DNA of 64,000 nt from NCBI RefSeq assembly GCF_018446385.1, contig NC_055990.1, positions 30,713,891 to 30,777,890 of the forward strand, written 5' to 3'. Numbering within the stretch: position 1 is the stretch's first letter; every line of letters begins with the position of its first letter. Below, in pieces: positions 46,461 through 57,451 of this stretch. The notes beneath the pieces are model-generated. The model ran no database searches. It had not been told where the DNA came from and saw only the letters and a program-made list of their open reading frames with translations. A program made the position numbers and the translations under genes. The stretch is from Zingiber officinale (taxonomy: Eukaryota > Streptophyta > Magnoliopsida > Zingiberales > Zingiberaceae).

Positions 46461-48962
46461 ATATAAGCCCATGTGTGTCGTCGCCTTCGCACATTTCGTC
46501 TTCAAATTCTTCGGCCACTCTTCGTCTATGCTCCGGCGGCGTTCCTCCTTCCTGCTCCTTCGGCGACCTCTTTCTTGTAAGCTTCCTTTCCCATCGCCAC
46601 TTGCTTTCTCTTCCGGCGTTTGTCCTTCCCCATCTTCCACATTTTTCGGCGTCTGTGTTCCGGCGATAATTCAGCCAGTAGGTTTTCTGTCCTTTGAATC
46701 TCTTCACCTTCTCTTGTTTTGCGATAGCAAGTTCTTCACAGCCTCCTGCCGACATCCCTGGGCTCTGGTACACTTCTACTGAGTCCTAGTTTGACGTCGA
46801 CGATGCTGAGAGTATGAAAGCCGCTTTTCAGCTTCCTCCCGAATACGAAGTTGTCCTTCCTTCTCCTTCCGAACGGTATCTAAAAGCCGCTTTTGCATCT
46901 TTAGGGACCATTTTACCGTCGGTATGCAGTTTCCGATTCATCCCTTCTATTCCGCTGTGTGTAAATATTTCCGAGTCTCCCTTCATCAACTAGTGTCGAA
47001 CTCCTTTCGGCTACTGTTCGGGGTGATGGTTGTTTTTCTCCTGCACGACATTCCCCTTGCTCCCCGGCTCTTTCATTACTTTTATTCTCCCAAGTCATCC
47101 AAGCCGGGGACTTTTCTTTTCCAAGCCTGAGTGGGCTTGGTTTTCTTTGATAAAATACCGACCTCCAACAAACACTAGAAGAGTACTTCTTTTTTATACG
47201 CTTTCCCGAGCGGCCGGACTTCCCAACAAACTAGCAACTCGACGTGGTGACACAGCCTCCATTAAATAAGTACAAGAGACGATCGGACTACCTCAACGCA
47301 GCCTCAATGTTGGCCAGTTAGAAATATGACATCCACAAGCTGCTACTGGAGGGTGCCCTTTATATCTTCGGCTTGAGTCCGATCCGCACCCGACTCACGT
47401 TCAGCCTAGGTATGCGACCACTTTACTCCTTTCTTTGATTCTAACTGATTTTTTTCCTTTCGTGCAGCCGAAGTCATGCTACGTCCACGTCTGGCCAGCA
47501 AGGCAAAGCTCGCGGATGCCACAATCAACGTGACCACTGTAGAAGAATTGGAGAGCCAAGGTCTACAGTCGATCGGCTCATAAGAAGAGCCGCAGGATGA
47601 GAGCGAAGCGGCTCCCATTTTGGCTAGTGGCGGAGCGACTGGTGGCTCACAACCAGTCGTTGAAGTTGAGGGGGCTTCGGGCTCAGCCTCCTTGGCCGAG
47701 CCACTGATCAGGCGTAAAAGGCATCGGGTGGAGCTTTCATCGCACTCCGCCACTTCGGGGGTGCAGTCCGCCAAACGGGTCAAGACGTCAACCCCCGCTC
47801 TTGTCCAAGAGTCCACTGCCCCTGAGTCTTCAGATCAGACCCCCTCCCTGTCCAGTCTGCCTCAGGAAACAGTCTGCACGCCGTAGTGGCCTTCCTTCCA
47901 CTAAAGTCGAAGGCTAAGAAGTCTGACATCTGGCCGGCATCTTCATCGCGGCCGTCCAGGCGGACAACTTCTGCACAGTCAGCCCCGAGTGGCCAACGCC
48001 ACATTACGACTATTCTGCACCTACTGACCGAGGAGTGGCATGAATTCAACGCCGAGTCCCAAGCTCTGAAGCACCAAATTATCATCCAAGGGTCGCTCGC
48101 CCAAATATGGGTGGATGCCTGGGCCCATGCGGCGATGATACCTCTGGGGGCGCTCGCGAACAGCCATACCCAGATGTCTACTGATGTAAGTGTTAATGTT
48201 CTTTTTAATCCATTTTTGCTTGGCGCTTATATTCTCTTTGCTGCTTGTAGTACTGAGTGGAGAGTCTGACCATGTGCCAAAGGCTCGCATTTTTTGGAGG
48301 AGGAAATGAAAAAAATAAAGGCGTCGAGCGGTCAATCCTCCGCCGCTCAAAAGCAGACGCATGCCGAGGTGGCCAAACTGTGAGCCGATTTGGCAAAGAG
48401 CAACAAATTGCTCGAGGCCGAACGGGAAAAGAGTTCGAGGAAGACCACTCTTTTGGCTCGGCTTAATAAGCAGGTCGCCACCTTCGATAATAAATTTGAG
48501 TCAACCAACGTGAGGAAGAATCGGGCTATCGAAGACCTTGAGCTGAAGAATAAGGAGACCTAGGCCCTCGCCCAAAAACTCAAGGAAGCCGAAGATTTTT
48601 TGATTGTCGAGAGGACTAGCCGGTCGGTCGAAGAGGTTGCTCTTCACGGCTAACTTGCATCCAAAAACAATGACCTGGCCACCTCCAAGGATAGGCAAGA
48701 AGCCTCCCGAGCGACCTTGAAGACCTACCAAGATGCCTAGCCTAACCGGTTTGAGGCTATAAAGAAGAATTACCTCTGCTTGGATGTTTTCAATGAGAAG
48801 GTCGCTGATCGACATTTGTGCCTTTTTGATTGGGCCATCGATGGGACGATCGACCAGCTCTGAGAGGGTGGCTACTTGTCGACGGCTCTAACCAGCAGCA
48901 TCATCAGCTGAGATAAACTTACCACGTTGCTGCCTGATGACGCTTTAGATTACCTTGAGTGA
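46461..48962 (+). pseudogene. Antisense gene of Tat-old (gypsy-type extra ORF)
   Basis: Exon-like pieces on the plus strand match the gene at 53472-55565 in Tat-new. A conserved block reads FPIHPFYSAVCKYFRVSLHQ, FGVMVVFLLHDIPLAP and KPGTFLFQA, as in the family called putative gypsy-type transposon or transposase_28 (PF04195 from memory). Later come SLAEPLIRRKRHRVELS-like and coiled-coil pieces. Short introns are likely at 47410-47467 (GTATGC...GTGCAG) and 48186-48250 (GTAAGT...TTGTAG). Function is unknown; such ORFs occur in RIRE2/Grande-like Tat elements. Stops and frameshifts break this copy. Confidence 0.6.
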
Positions 48963-49332
48963 GGCGGAGAGTTACTGTAAAATTTTTGAAGTTTCAATGA
49001 ATACTTATCCATTTGGCCAAGCTTGATCTCCTTTTATTTTTTCAATTCATGACTCCTCTGATCGTTTATAATTAGTCTATCCACCTTATCGATCCTCTTT
49101 ATCTTCAGAGTTTTTATGATACTACGACCTTCCAATCGACCCTCGGTGTATCTTAAAGAATAGTCCCGAGTGGTCAATGTATTTTGAAGACTTGAGCTTT
49201 TTGAATACCACTCAACCCCAATCATAGGAGATAGGAGATCCGATATGCTGGTTAGAGATTAGTGAAGATCGTTCGACCCTGAACGAAGGAGATATGAGAT
49301 CCGATATGCTAGTTCGTGACCAGTGAAGATCA
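48963..49332. other. Tat-old tail behind the antisense gene
   Basis: Sequence after the antisense gene's last exon, corresponding to 55515 onward in Tat-new. GATCCGATATGCT-type text is repeated near 49230 and 49290. No gene. It is cut by the CACTA-2 terminus at 49333. Confidence 0.45.
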
Positions 49333-49556
49333 CACTACAACAAAAACCCTCATAGACATCGGTGGAACAACAACAGTTTGAAGCAAAACCCGATGTCTTT
49401 GAGTATTTTATACCGGTTTTTCCAAAAATCGATGTCTATGAGCGCAGATTTTCGCTCATAGACATCGGTTTTTTAGCCGATGTCTATGAGCGCCCTTTTT
49501 TTCGTTAATAGACACCGATTTTAACAACGGTTTTTTAAAACCCGATGTCAATGAAC
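49333..49556. repeat. CACTA-2 terminus and subterminal repeats
   Basis: TAGACATCGGTTTT and its complement AAAACCGATGTCTA (also GATGTCTATGAGCG) occur at least seven times in both directions in about 220 bp, right behind CACTACAACAAAA. This arrangement is diagnostic for CACTA ends. Confidence 0.8.
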
Positions 49557-49727
49557 CAAAATAAAATAATATAATTTTTCCACCAATACTTAGCCAAAAT
49601 TTACAACACTTCACTCTTCCCTCCAAACCTAAACCTATATCGCGCCGTCCACCGTATACCGTCGCGACGCCACCACCACTTTCCTCCTTGCCTCATCTCC
49701 CTCTTCCCCTTCCTAGATCTACGAAAG

Positions 49728-49868
49728 ATGGCATCTTTTTCGTGGACGGAGGAGGATGTGCTACGGTGCTGCGGTAGCAAGCGTTTCGCCAAGGAGCTCG
49801 CCTCCACCTCTCCGTTTTCCAACCTCCACCACGCAATCCAGTCCGCCCACGGGATCTAGTTCAATAAG
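49728..49868 (+). pseudogene. TTL: Captured exon 1 of TTL / OHCU decarboxylase
   Basis: The frame reads MASFSWTEEDVLRCCGSKRF, then AKELASTSPFSNLHHAIQSA and HGI, a stop, FNK, and then a GT donor at 49869. It matches the N-terminus of plant transthyretin-like protein (uric acid degradation bifunctional protein TTL), whose N-terminal domain decarboxylates OHCU in the ureide pathway. The family has a CCGS-x-x-FA motif and a WFN motif; the Trp of WFN is TAG here (49857-49859). The downstream exons are absent. 49869-50440 is intron-like pyrimidine-rich sequence without a recognised exon. Confidence 0.75.
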
Positions 49869-50456
49869 GTCGCCCTTTTGACCTCTTCTTCTACCTCTTT
49901 CTCTTTTTCAGTGTTTCTTTTTTATTCTTCCTTCCAACCTCACCACCTTTCTTCTTCCATAATTCTATCTTTATATTTGCTTTTGTTTTCTTTAATCTGA
50001 ATCTCTTATTTCTGCCCCGTTGTTGTTTTGGTGCTCGATCATCTGGTAAATCTCATTTCTTTTTTCGTTTAATCCATTTATCAAAGGTATACTTTCCGAT
50101 CTGAAATTTGTCTTCCATCGTATTGTTGTTTTGTTTTTGATCCTTAGGTTTTATCCCTTTTTTTTCTCGATTTTAACTTATGCGGTTGCTTTGATTTGAT
50201 TTGGTGAAGAAAAAGTGGAGTTTTCTACTGAGATTTGATGGGCTCTCTGTCTATGATGGAGCGAGAGCTGATTTCGTCTCGAATTTGATGGTATTTGTTT
50301 AGCGTTTAGTCTGGCGATTGTTGAGTTGCTTTTCTTTTTGTATCTGGAAGACGAGATCGATTATTTCTCATCTAGTGGCGATGCTACTTATTTTGAGACA
50401 TTTAATGATGTCTTTAACCGTGTGTTTGATGTCTGCTGTGTAGAACACCTAAGGAA

Positions 50457-50967
50457 ATGGTGAAGGCTGTTGCTGTCTTGGGTAACAGTGAGGGTGTTAA
50501 GGGCACAATTTACTTTGTCCAGGAAGGAGATGGTGAGAAATCTATTGAAATACTACTTGTGGAATGCTAAATTCCTTTCATATCTAGGGTTTCAACTTCA
50601 ACCATTTTGATTTTTCTATGAATTTGTGATCCAATCTGATTTTGGGATGTAAATCTCTGTGATAGGTCCAACCACCATCACCGGATCCATCACTGGCCTC
50701 AAGCCTGGGCTTCATGGCTTCCATGTGCATGCTCTTGGAGACACCGCCAATGGATGCATGTCAACTGGTAAAATTATTTACCTTTTCCTTCATGGCGATC
50801 TACTGAGTTACAAGTTTCTGATTGAAAGGATTAAATTACTGATTATGTACTCATGCTCTTGTATACTGCAGGGCCTCATTTTAATCCTGTTGGAAAGGAA
50901 CATGGTGCTCCTAAAGATGAAAACTGACATGCTGGTGATCTAGGCAATGCCACTGTTGGCGAGGATG
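50457..50967 (+). pseudogene. SOD1-like (CSD): Captured exons of cytosolic Cu/Zn superoxide dismutase
   Basis: Three exons with introns: 50457-50532 ([20 protein letters not shown] and VQEGDG), 50666-50767 ([20 protein letters not shown] and [14 protein letters not shown]) and 50872-50967 ([17 protein letters not shown], stop, [14 protein letters not shown]). Splice sites are GT...AG throughout. The first copper-binding pair HVH and the PHFNP and HAGDLGN metal-loop motifs are present. TGA at 50925-50927 replaces the Arg of the DENRHAG motif. The last exons, with the other metal ligand and active-site Arg, are missing: after the donor at 50968 the sequence switches to receptor-kinase exons. 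Retained introns show DNA-level capture rather than retroposition. The family detoxifies superoxide in the cytosol. Confidence 0.9.
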
Positions 50968-51105
50968 GTAAGTTGCTTTATCATCAGCTCATGATGTTAC
51001 TTTTGTTATCTATTTTTACCCATATTTACTATAACTTTTTTCCTCGTAACAAAAAAAAAAAAAATCAAACTATGGCTTGATCAACATTTTTTACTGCTTC
51101 TCAGG

Positions 51106-51651
51106 ATACTGATTGGTTGCAAGTTCAGTGGTACTATTCCTGTTGAACTAGGAAATCTATCCCAGCTCCAGACCTTGTTAGGATGTAATTTCCACTGTCT
51201 TACTATTTTTGCTAGCTGAGGAACAGGAGTCTAATGATTCAAACCTATGTCACAGATCATTAAATGCAAACCATTTTACTGGTAGAAAACCTGCATCCCT
51301 GGGTAGGCTTGTCGACCTCGTATGGCTAGACCTAGCAAACAATCACCTCAGTTTTCCATGCATGATCAAATAAAAAACTTACGCGGTGAAGAATTAACGA
51401 TGATGAAATATGTTCTTATCAGACACTTGAACAAGAATCATCTCTCAGGTCCAATTCCACTGATCCTTTTCAGCTCTAGCATGAATGTTAAACATATGTA
51501 AGATATATCAGCTCTATTGCCACCTGAAGCTTCCTTGTAATAGGCTCTCTGCATACTAACTTGTTGTTTGCATTCAGACTGCTTGACAGCAATAACCTTT
51601 CTGGGGTTATTCCAGAATCAATTGGACTTCTTCAGAAACTCGAAGTTTTGT
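51106..51651 (+). pseudogene. Captured LRR receptor-kinase exons
   Basis: After an AG acceptor at about 51105 one exon reads RILIGCKFSGTIPVELGNLS and QLQTL. Then come SLNANHFTGRKPASLGRLVD and LVWLDLANNHLS (from about 51256), HLNKNHLSGPIPLILFSSSM (from about 51424) and LLDSNNFSGVIPESIGLLQK (51578-51651). Each is a 24-residue plant LRR exon, as in the LRR receptor kinases of the At1g79620/At5g49760 (HPCA1-like) clade. A stop and length changes are present between exons, and the kinase domain is not in the window. Strand and exon order fit one gene fragment fused behind the SOD exons. Confidence 0.75.
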
Positions 51652-51990
51652 GAGTGCTTGCTATTAATTTCCATTTCATCAAACTGTTTGTTTATATCTT
51701 TCTTGCGCTTTTCTTAGACGGCTAGACTGCAATAATATACTATACTCAAACTGTTTATATCAAACTGTTTGTAAGTTTTAGATAGATTGTAGAGAGAACT
51801 TGAAATACTATACTTGATTACCTTACAAATTTCACTGATATTTTCTTTATATTTTGGTCATCCTCTCAGTATTCCTAATCTAAATCAGGTTGTATTTATA
51901 CACTTTGCTATTACACTTTACTATTTGTATCAGGATCTTGGTCAATTATCCCATCAATTTAATGGTTATTAATATTGAGGTAAAGTGTGG
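51652..51990. other. Intron-like DNA up to Tat-new
   Basis: AT-rich, no exon recognised. It ends at the target copy TGTGG (51986-51990) of Tat-new and resumes at 62863. Confidence 0.5.
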
Positions 51991-52849
51991 TGATCCTGTC
52001 CGAACCAGAAGTCAACAGACGCTGGGCACGTGACGCTCCAAGGCTCGCTGATGTAGGTCTTCAACTAGTGTCGAGATGCTCCGGCTATCCTGCACAGAAG
52101 TCGAGCCGGGAAGGGGATTCCCAGCGACGACCCTCCGACGCTCAAGTCAGGTAAATCACGATGAACAAGGTGGCTCCAGAAGTCTCAAAGTACATACCAG
52201 AATCCCCTGTCGATGAAACCTGAGGTTCTTTATATAGAGCTGTGAAAGGTTTGGGCACGCGTACCAAGGTGCATAAGTGTCCCCTGTCCTATCCTAGGTA
52301 TGCGGCTGTCAGAAAGCTTACCTGTCCTTTCCTAGGTACGCGGCTGTCAGAAAGTTTACCTGACCCATATCGCTACAGTCAAAGCATGCCCTCGATGGGA
52401 CAGCAGAATCCCCTGTCACAAGATTTGGAGCATGACACACACGTGAAACCTACAGGTTGTCAGAGAAAGAAATCCTCTGGCCCTTTCCTTTGCTCCAAAC
52501 TTGTAGTCCGAGCGGAAATATACCTAAACATCCGACCGGACATCCGCAGTGGTTTACTTGTGCTTTGTGGAGACTAACAAACAGGGGTGCTTTATGATGT
52601 GATCGGTCAAAGGTCACCGGTCCATGACCTTTAGAAAGGCGTCGGAACCCCGATTTGACAGGTGCCTACCAACTATAAGTGCAACCGCGGACCCTTCCGG
52701 TACTGATTACATCGCCGCCTAGCCGCGATCACGGACCGGCCATCTATGGTCCGTTGTCGTCGACCACACTCTCTCTGGGTGGGCTGTTCCGGTGACTTCC
52801 ACTTGGCGTTGACTTTGCAAGAAAGGGGGCCCGCCTTACTACCGGATCA
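51991..52849 (-). repeat. Tat-new 3' LTR (left)
   Basis: Plus strand TGATCCTGTCCGAA...CTACCGGATCA. The minus-strand polypurine tract is the complement of CTTGCCTTCCTCAAGTC at 52850-52866. The 111-codon frame at 52242-52577 also appears at 62231-62566; it is LTR sequence, not a gene. Confidence 0.9.
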
Positions 52850-53211
52850 CTTGCCTTCCTCAAGTCTAGTCAAGGAGGCGCAAGCCCGACCGACTGGATC
52901 GTGAGTCTAGCCGAACGGCTCTTCCATGCTAATCTTCTCCGCCCGGTCACGGCAGAGGTATCCTTGAATGAATCAATGATGGCTTTCGCCGGATCTCCTT
53001 TGCGTTCTGCGCCAATCTTCGACATCAATGTCGATCATACCTTCATTAAATGCTCCGAATGATTGACTGCCACGTGGAGCAATGCCATCAGAGTACGGAG
53101 GCGGTTGCATGATATTTTGATGTGACCGAAGCAATTCGAAATAAACGGCTAGATGTATGCATTGATTCCCGTGACCTGGATCCGACGGTGGAGGCCGACC
53201 GGCCCTCACCC

Positions 53212-53218
53212 TATAAAT
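53212..53218 (+). promoter_or_regulatory. TATA-like box of the Tat-new antisense gene
   Basis: TATAAAT on the plus strand lies about 260 nt before the antisense ATG at 53472, followed by a CT-rich leader and a possible intron donor (CAGTAAGG) near 53348. Tat-old has CATATAAG at the same place, which is where Copia-F inserted. Confidence 0.45.
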
Positions 53219-53471
53219 TCTTCGTTTCCTTCTCGCCTTCACACGCCTCCGTTACCTCTACTGTTGCTCTCTGCGCTGTGGAGCTCCGGCGATCTTGTTG
53301 CTGCCTTCTGACGCTCTCCGGCGCCTTTCCTCGATTCATCTCCCCTCAGTAAGGTTTTAGATCTCTCCTCCTTCCTTTCCGGTATCTAATCCGTATTTCT
53401 TCCCCTAGCTCGAGTCTTTGAAATTCCATTCCTTCGTCTTTGGAACTTCCTTTTATTTCTTCCGCTCGATC

Positions 53472-55565
53472 ATGGCCAGTTCTTCTCATCCCCAAGAACA
53501 ATCCTTAGCCCATGGTATACTACCATCGATCTCGTTCAACAACGGATTTTGATATTTTGGTGACAATTTCAAATCCCGAGGATATCGGTTCGCCTTAGCT
53601 TGGTCTGCCGCCATGCCACCTGATCCTGCGCATGGTTTCGTGTCTTTCGCGACCAATTTATCACGATCATGGTTCCTCGTCCATCCTTTTATAGACGGGC
53701 CGCAATTATTTTGGCGTGCCGCTCGGAAGTTTAGTACCAAACACCTTCCGTCTCCTCTTGGCGTTGTCGTTTTGTTCAAGATTCACAACATTCCCCTCCG
53801 ACCGGAGGTCTTCTTTATTTCTATTATCCTAATCGAGCCGGGCACCTTTATGTTCCAAGCTCGGCCCGGCTTCTTCAATAAACTACCCACTTCCAATAAA
53901 CATTGGAAGGACTATTATTTCTACCTCCGCATGCCCAATCAGCCAAACTTTCCGACCCAGTGGCAAGTCAGTCTACCTCCCCCTCCCGAAATTCAAGACC
54001 CGACCGGACTATCTTCACGCCACAAATGTACTAGCCGGTCTACGACTTGACATCAACAAGCTTCTTCACGAGGGAGTGATGTACATTTTGGGCTAAGTCC
54101 TATACGGACCCCACTTCCGACCCTTCGGTAAGAACTTTGCTTTGGCACTTGCTTTAATTGTTAACCGATTTCTTTTCTCTTCATGCAATGACATCGTCAT
54201 GGACTCTTGGATGGCTTGTTCTAAAGAGAAAGGCGTGTGTACGAGGTCATGGCACCAAAGAAATGGTGGTATTCACGGTCGGTTCTCACGGGAAGCGGCA
54301 CCCAGCCGAATCGGCCGAGCCTCTCAAGATGTGGATGCGCGCTACACCTCCAGGAACCAACGGCCCCGAGGAAGGGTCCGCTCGGGAGGAGGATCACCGC
54401 AAAAGAGACGCCGAGTGAGACTCGCCAGCCGGCTACCTCCGGTCCAACCCTCCGGGCCGCCTCGATCGCGGAAGGGAAGGCGGTTGGAGACCATTTCATC
54501 CTCGACCGGACGCCTTACCGACGAGCCGACTGCTCCGGCCGAGGCCACCCTCGGTCCGACCTCTCCCTCAGCCCGTTCTCGACCATCCACGCGCGGTCTT
54601 CTCGCGACTTCGATCCGCTCGGGCGATCACAGTCACGACCGCCACACGGGTTACTCTTCATCTTCCGATCAAGAGTTGCCGCGTGTCGACGGACGACCGT
54701 GCCCGAGCACACCGTTATTCTGAAAGGCCCTCGCCGAGATGTGGGCCGACGCCGCGCGCGTAGACTGATCCCTCTCCAGGACAGCCACATGCAAGCGGCT
54801 ACGGGTAAGTTCTTCGTTGTTTTTGTTTTTGTTTTCCTAAAATATTTCCGCCGGCTTCTAACAACCGCGCCTTCTCGCTTTGGAGGTGGGTGGAAGAGAT
54901 AGCAGCTTCAACCGTCAGCTATGGCGGACGAGGAGATAAGGCAATGCGGCGGCAGTGGTCCGCGGCTCCCAGGACCTTCCTACTCCGAAATGCAAAAGAG
55001 TCAAGAAAACTCAAACTTTGCTAGTGCTGAGCAGAAGAAAACAGCTGATCACGCCCTAGCCGAGTCCGAGCGACATGTCAAGTCGCTTGACACAAAGATA
55101 ACTCGGCCACCACTGAAGAACACGACCATCTCCGATCCGAGAAGAAAACGGGAGGCCCGGGGCCCTGGAGTTGAAGATAAAGGAGCCGACGGAGCAGCTC
55201 GACGGGAGAAGGCGGGCCGCTCGACCGATGCGGAGAAGATTGAACGTCTGAATGAGGCCCCGACAAGCTCCCAGGCAACCTTCAAGGAATACCGGGATGC
55301 CGAGCCGAGCCGAGTCGCCGCTCTCCGAAAAGTTACATCCGATCGCCAGGTTCTGGAAAAATTTGAGCGGATGTACTCGGCTTTCGACGCAATTACGGCC
55401 ACTATGACCTATCTCAAGTCAAGGGCCTTCTTCGAGTCCACCAATATTCCACCGGCGATCAAGTGGAGCTCCCGAGCAACATTCCGAGGGACCCCACGAC
55501 TACATCGAGTAATTTTTGTAATTTCTTCGCTGAACATGAACCTTTTGCTTAGGCCACCGACCTAA
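53472..55565 (+). pseudogene. Antisense gene of Tat-new (gypsy-type extra ORF)
   Basis: Starts MASSSHPQEQSLAHGILPSI. A stop follows; then AMPPDPAHGFVSFATNLSRS, LGVVVLFKIHNIPLRPEVFF, EPGTFMFQARPGFFNKLPTS and NKHWKDYYFYLRM give the conserved domain shared with Tat-old (the PF04195 gypsy-type family, from memory). A basic middle part follows, then a probable coiled-coil and the C-terminal EYRDAEPSRVAALRK and MYSAFDAITATMTYLKSRAF segment, ending near STNIPP. Likely introns begin at 54128 (GTAAGA) and 54805 (GTAAGT), matching the donors in Tat-old. Frameshifts break the copy. Function unknown. Confidence 0.65.
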
Positions 55566-55844
55566 GGTTCTAATTTTAATGAAATGCTTTCCTTTCGTGT
55601 ACTCTATCTTTTTGCACTGTTCCCTGGCTAACACTTGTACGGTCCGCTCGTCTTCTATCACATCATACCTTGGGCATTCGAGGTGCATTCTTCCAGAATG
55701 AAGTGTTTTCCCCAGCTCTTCCGTCCTACCGAATATCAATCTGGGCTGCTAGCCGGAATCGCTCGCTATAAGCCGATCCGAACCTTTTACACCTCGAGTC
55801 CGATCGAACGACATCGACAATCGCGTGTCGGGAATTAGATGCTT
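55566..55844. other. Spacer behind the Tat-new antisense gene
   Basis: No gene recognised; small frames are unsupported. Leads into the tandem repeat. Confidence 0.45.
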
Positions 55845-56760
55845 TCATCCGCTCGGATTATTTATAGACGCTCGTCTCTTGATTTTTAACCCAGCGGTGC
55901 TCGTCGGCGCGGATATTTATAGCCGGTCTGGCGGCTCTCGATCTTTAACGATGAGCTCGTCGGTATTCCGCTTCGGAGGGTTTATAGACGCGGCTCGCCT
56001 CTTGATTTTTACGCGGTGCTCGTCCGGCGCGGATATTTATAGCCGTCACGGCTCGATCTTTAAGCCTCGAGCTCGTCGGTATTCCTTCGGAGGGTTTATA
56101 GACGCGGCTGCGTCTCTTGATTTTTAACGACGGTGCTCGCCGGCGCGGATATTTATAGGCTCGGCCGCGGCTCTCGATCTTTGACCGGGCTCGTCGGTGA
56201 TTCCTCGCCGAGGGTTTATAGGCGCGGCTCGTCTCTTGATTTTTAACGACGGTGCTCGCCGGCGGCGGATATTTATAGCCGTCGGCGCGGCTCTCGATCT
56301 TTAACTCCGGCTCCGCTCGGAGGGTTTATAGACGCGGCTCGTCCTCTTGATTTTTAACGACGGTGCTCGCCGGCGCGGATATTTATAGCCGGTCGGTAGC
56401 GGCTCTCGATCTTTAACGCAGCGGAGCCGTCGGTATTCCTGAGGGTTTATAGGCCGCTCGCTCTTGATTTTTAACGACGGTGCTCGTCGGCGCGGATATC
56501 GGTCGCCGCGGCTCTCGATCTTTAACGACGCTGCTCGTCGGCGCGGAGGGTTTATAGACGCGGCTCGTCTCTTGATTTTTAACGGCGGTGCTCGTCGGTG
56601 CGATTTATAGCCGGTCGGCGTGTCTCGATCTTTAACGACGGAGCTCGTCGGTATTCCGCTCGGAGGGTTTATAGACGCCGGCTCGTCTCTTGATTTTTAA
56701 CGACGGTGCTCGTCGGCGCGGATATTTATAGCCGGTCGGCGCGGCTCTGCGGTTTAACGT
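55845..56760. repeat. Eight-copy tandem repeat of about 120 bp in Tat-new
   Basis: Units start with TTTATAGACGCGGCTCGTCT at 55861, 55981, 56095, 56215, 56325, 56446, 56551 and 56668. Each unit has two related halves: TTTATAGACG...TTTTTAACGACGG and TTTATAGCCGG...TTTAACGACGG. Units vary in length (105-121 bp), mostly by loss of CGG- or CTCGG-like pieces. Confidence 0.85.
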
Positions 56761-57451
56761 CTGGGCTAGACGGCCGTCAAGGCTAATTTTGACACTTCCG
56801 TTCGGAGTTGCTCTTCGCCTTTCCCCCAGCTTGGATAATGCCCTCCTGGCCGCACGGCTCAGGATCTACTTCATCGAGTATTTTGGCTCGGATAATATAC
56901 CTCCGTTCGAAGGGTACGGGGCCTTCGATCTTCGAGCGTTTGGCTTGACCAATTTAATTCCGGCCGAACGGCACGGGTTATTTGCTTACAAGTCTAACCA
57001 CATAAACCTCCCGGCCGATCGGCCTGGGGGCCTTCGCGCTACGATGATAATGCCTTATATTCGCTCCTTTGACTTTTCATCTCTGCATTTCAAGTATTTA
57101 GTCGAAAAATGAAATACACAGGGTGATTTACAGTGATACACCTTTCACCCCGCCTTGAAATGGAGGTGGTTCGCCCACTGGTCATCTAGGCTAGTCGTCC
57201 TCATCCTCCGGATGTACTGGCCGAGCGGAGCTTCTCGATGATTTTGAAAGGGCGCCCATGGCGCTCAAGCTTGCCGACGTCGCCGACGCTTGACTTTCTT
57301 CCGCACGAGATCGCCGACTTGGAACGATCTGGGATTACGCTACGGTTGTAGTTTTGCTTCATCCACTGCTGATATCAGCCGAACGGACGCCTTTGCCCTC
57401 TCCTCTTCTACCAAGTCCAGCTCTATGTTTCTTCGTTCGGTGTTGTCATCA
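56761..57451 (-). other. Tat-new region between tandem repeat and integrase
   Basis: The plus-strand frame 56789-57112 is open for 107 codons but resembles no family I know and shares the GC-rich repeat style of the element. 57120-57450 in reverse should hold the C-terminal end of integrase (a chromodomain is not seen). No gene called. Confidence 0.4.

Larger units (their letters stand above)
36064..49332 (-). mobile_element. Tat-old, Tat-lineage gypsy remnant split by Copia-F
   Basis: Two pieces, 36064-37338 and 46461-49332, are joined across Copia-F. Left to right they hold an LTR (36064-36779), a minus-strand polypurine tract, and a plus-strand antisense gene that matches the one in Tat-new. 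By analogy the element is on the minus strand with its 3' LTR at the left. Its pol genes should lie further right but are cut off where CACTA-2 begins at 49333. Confidence 0.7.

Noticed and set aside
50659-50943. 94-codon frame in the SOD region
   Set aside because: It reads through an intron; the exon structure with GT...AG sites gives the real SOD reading.
49728-50967. TTL and SOD first considered as native genes
   Set aside because: Only the first exons are present, each with a nonsense change, within 1.3 kb and directly behind CACTA subterminal repeats.
52242-52577. Open frame of 111 codons, repeated almost identically at 62231-62566
   Set aside because: It lies wholly inside the two LTRs of Tat-new; identity reflects the LTR duplication, not a gene.
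54237-54902. Second plus-strand frame of 221 codons over the antisense gene
   Set aside because: An alternative frame of a GC-rich low-complexity region; the conserved domain and splice sites favour the other reading.
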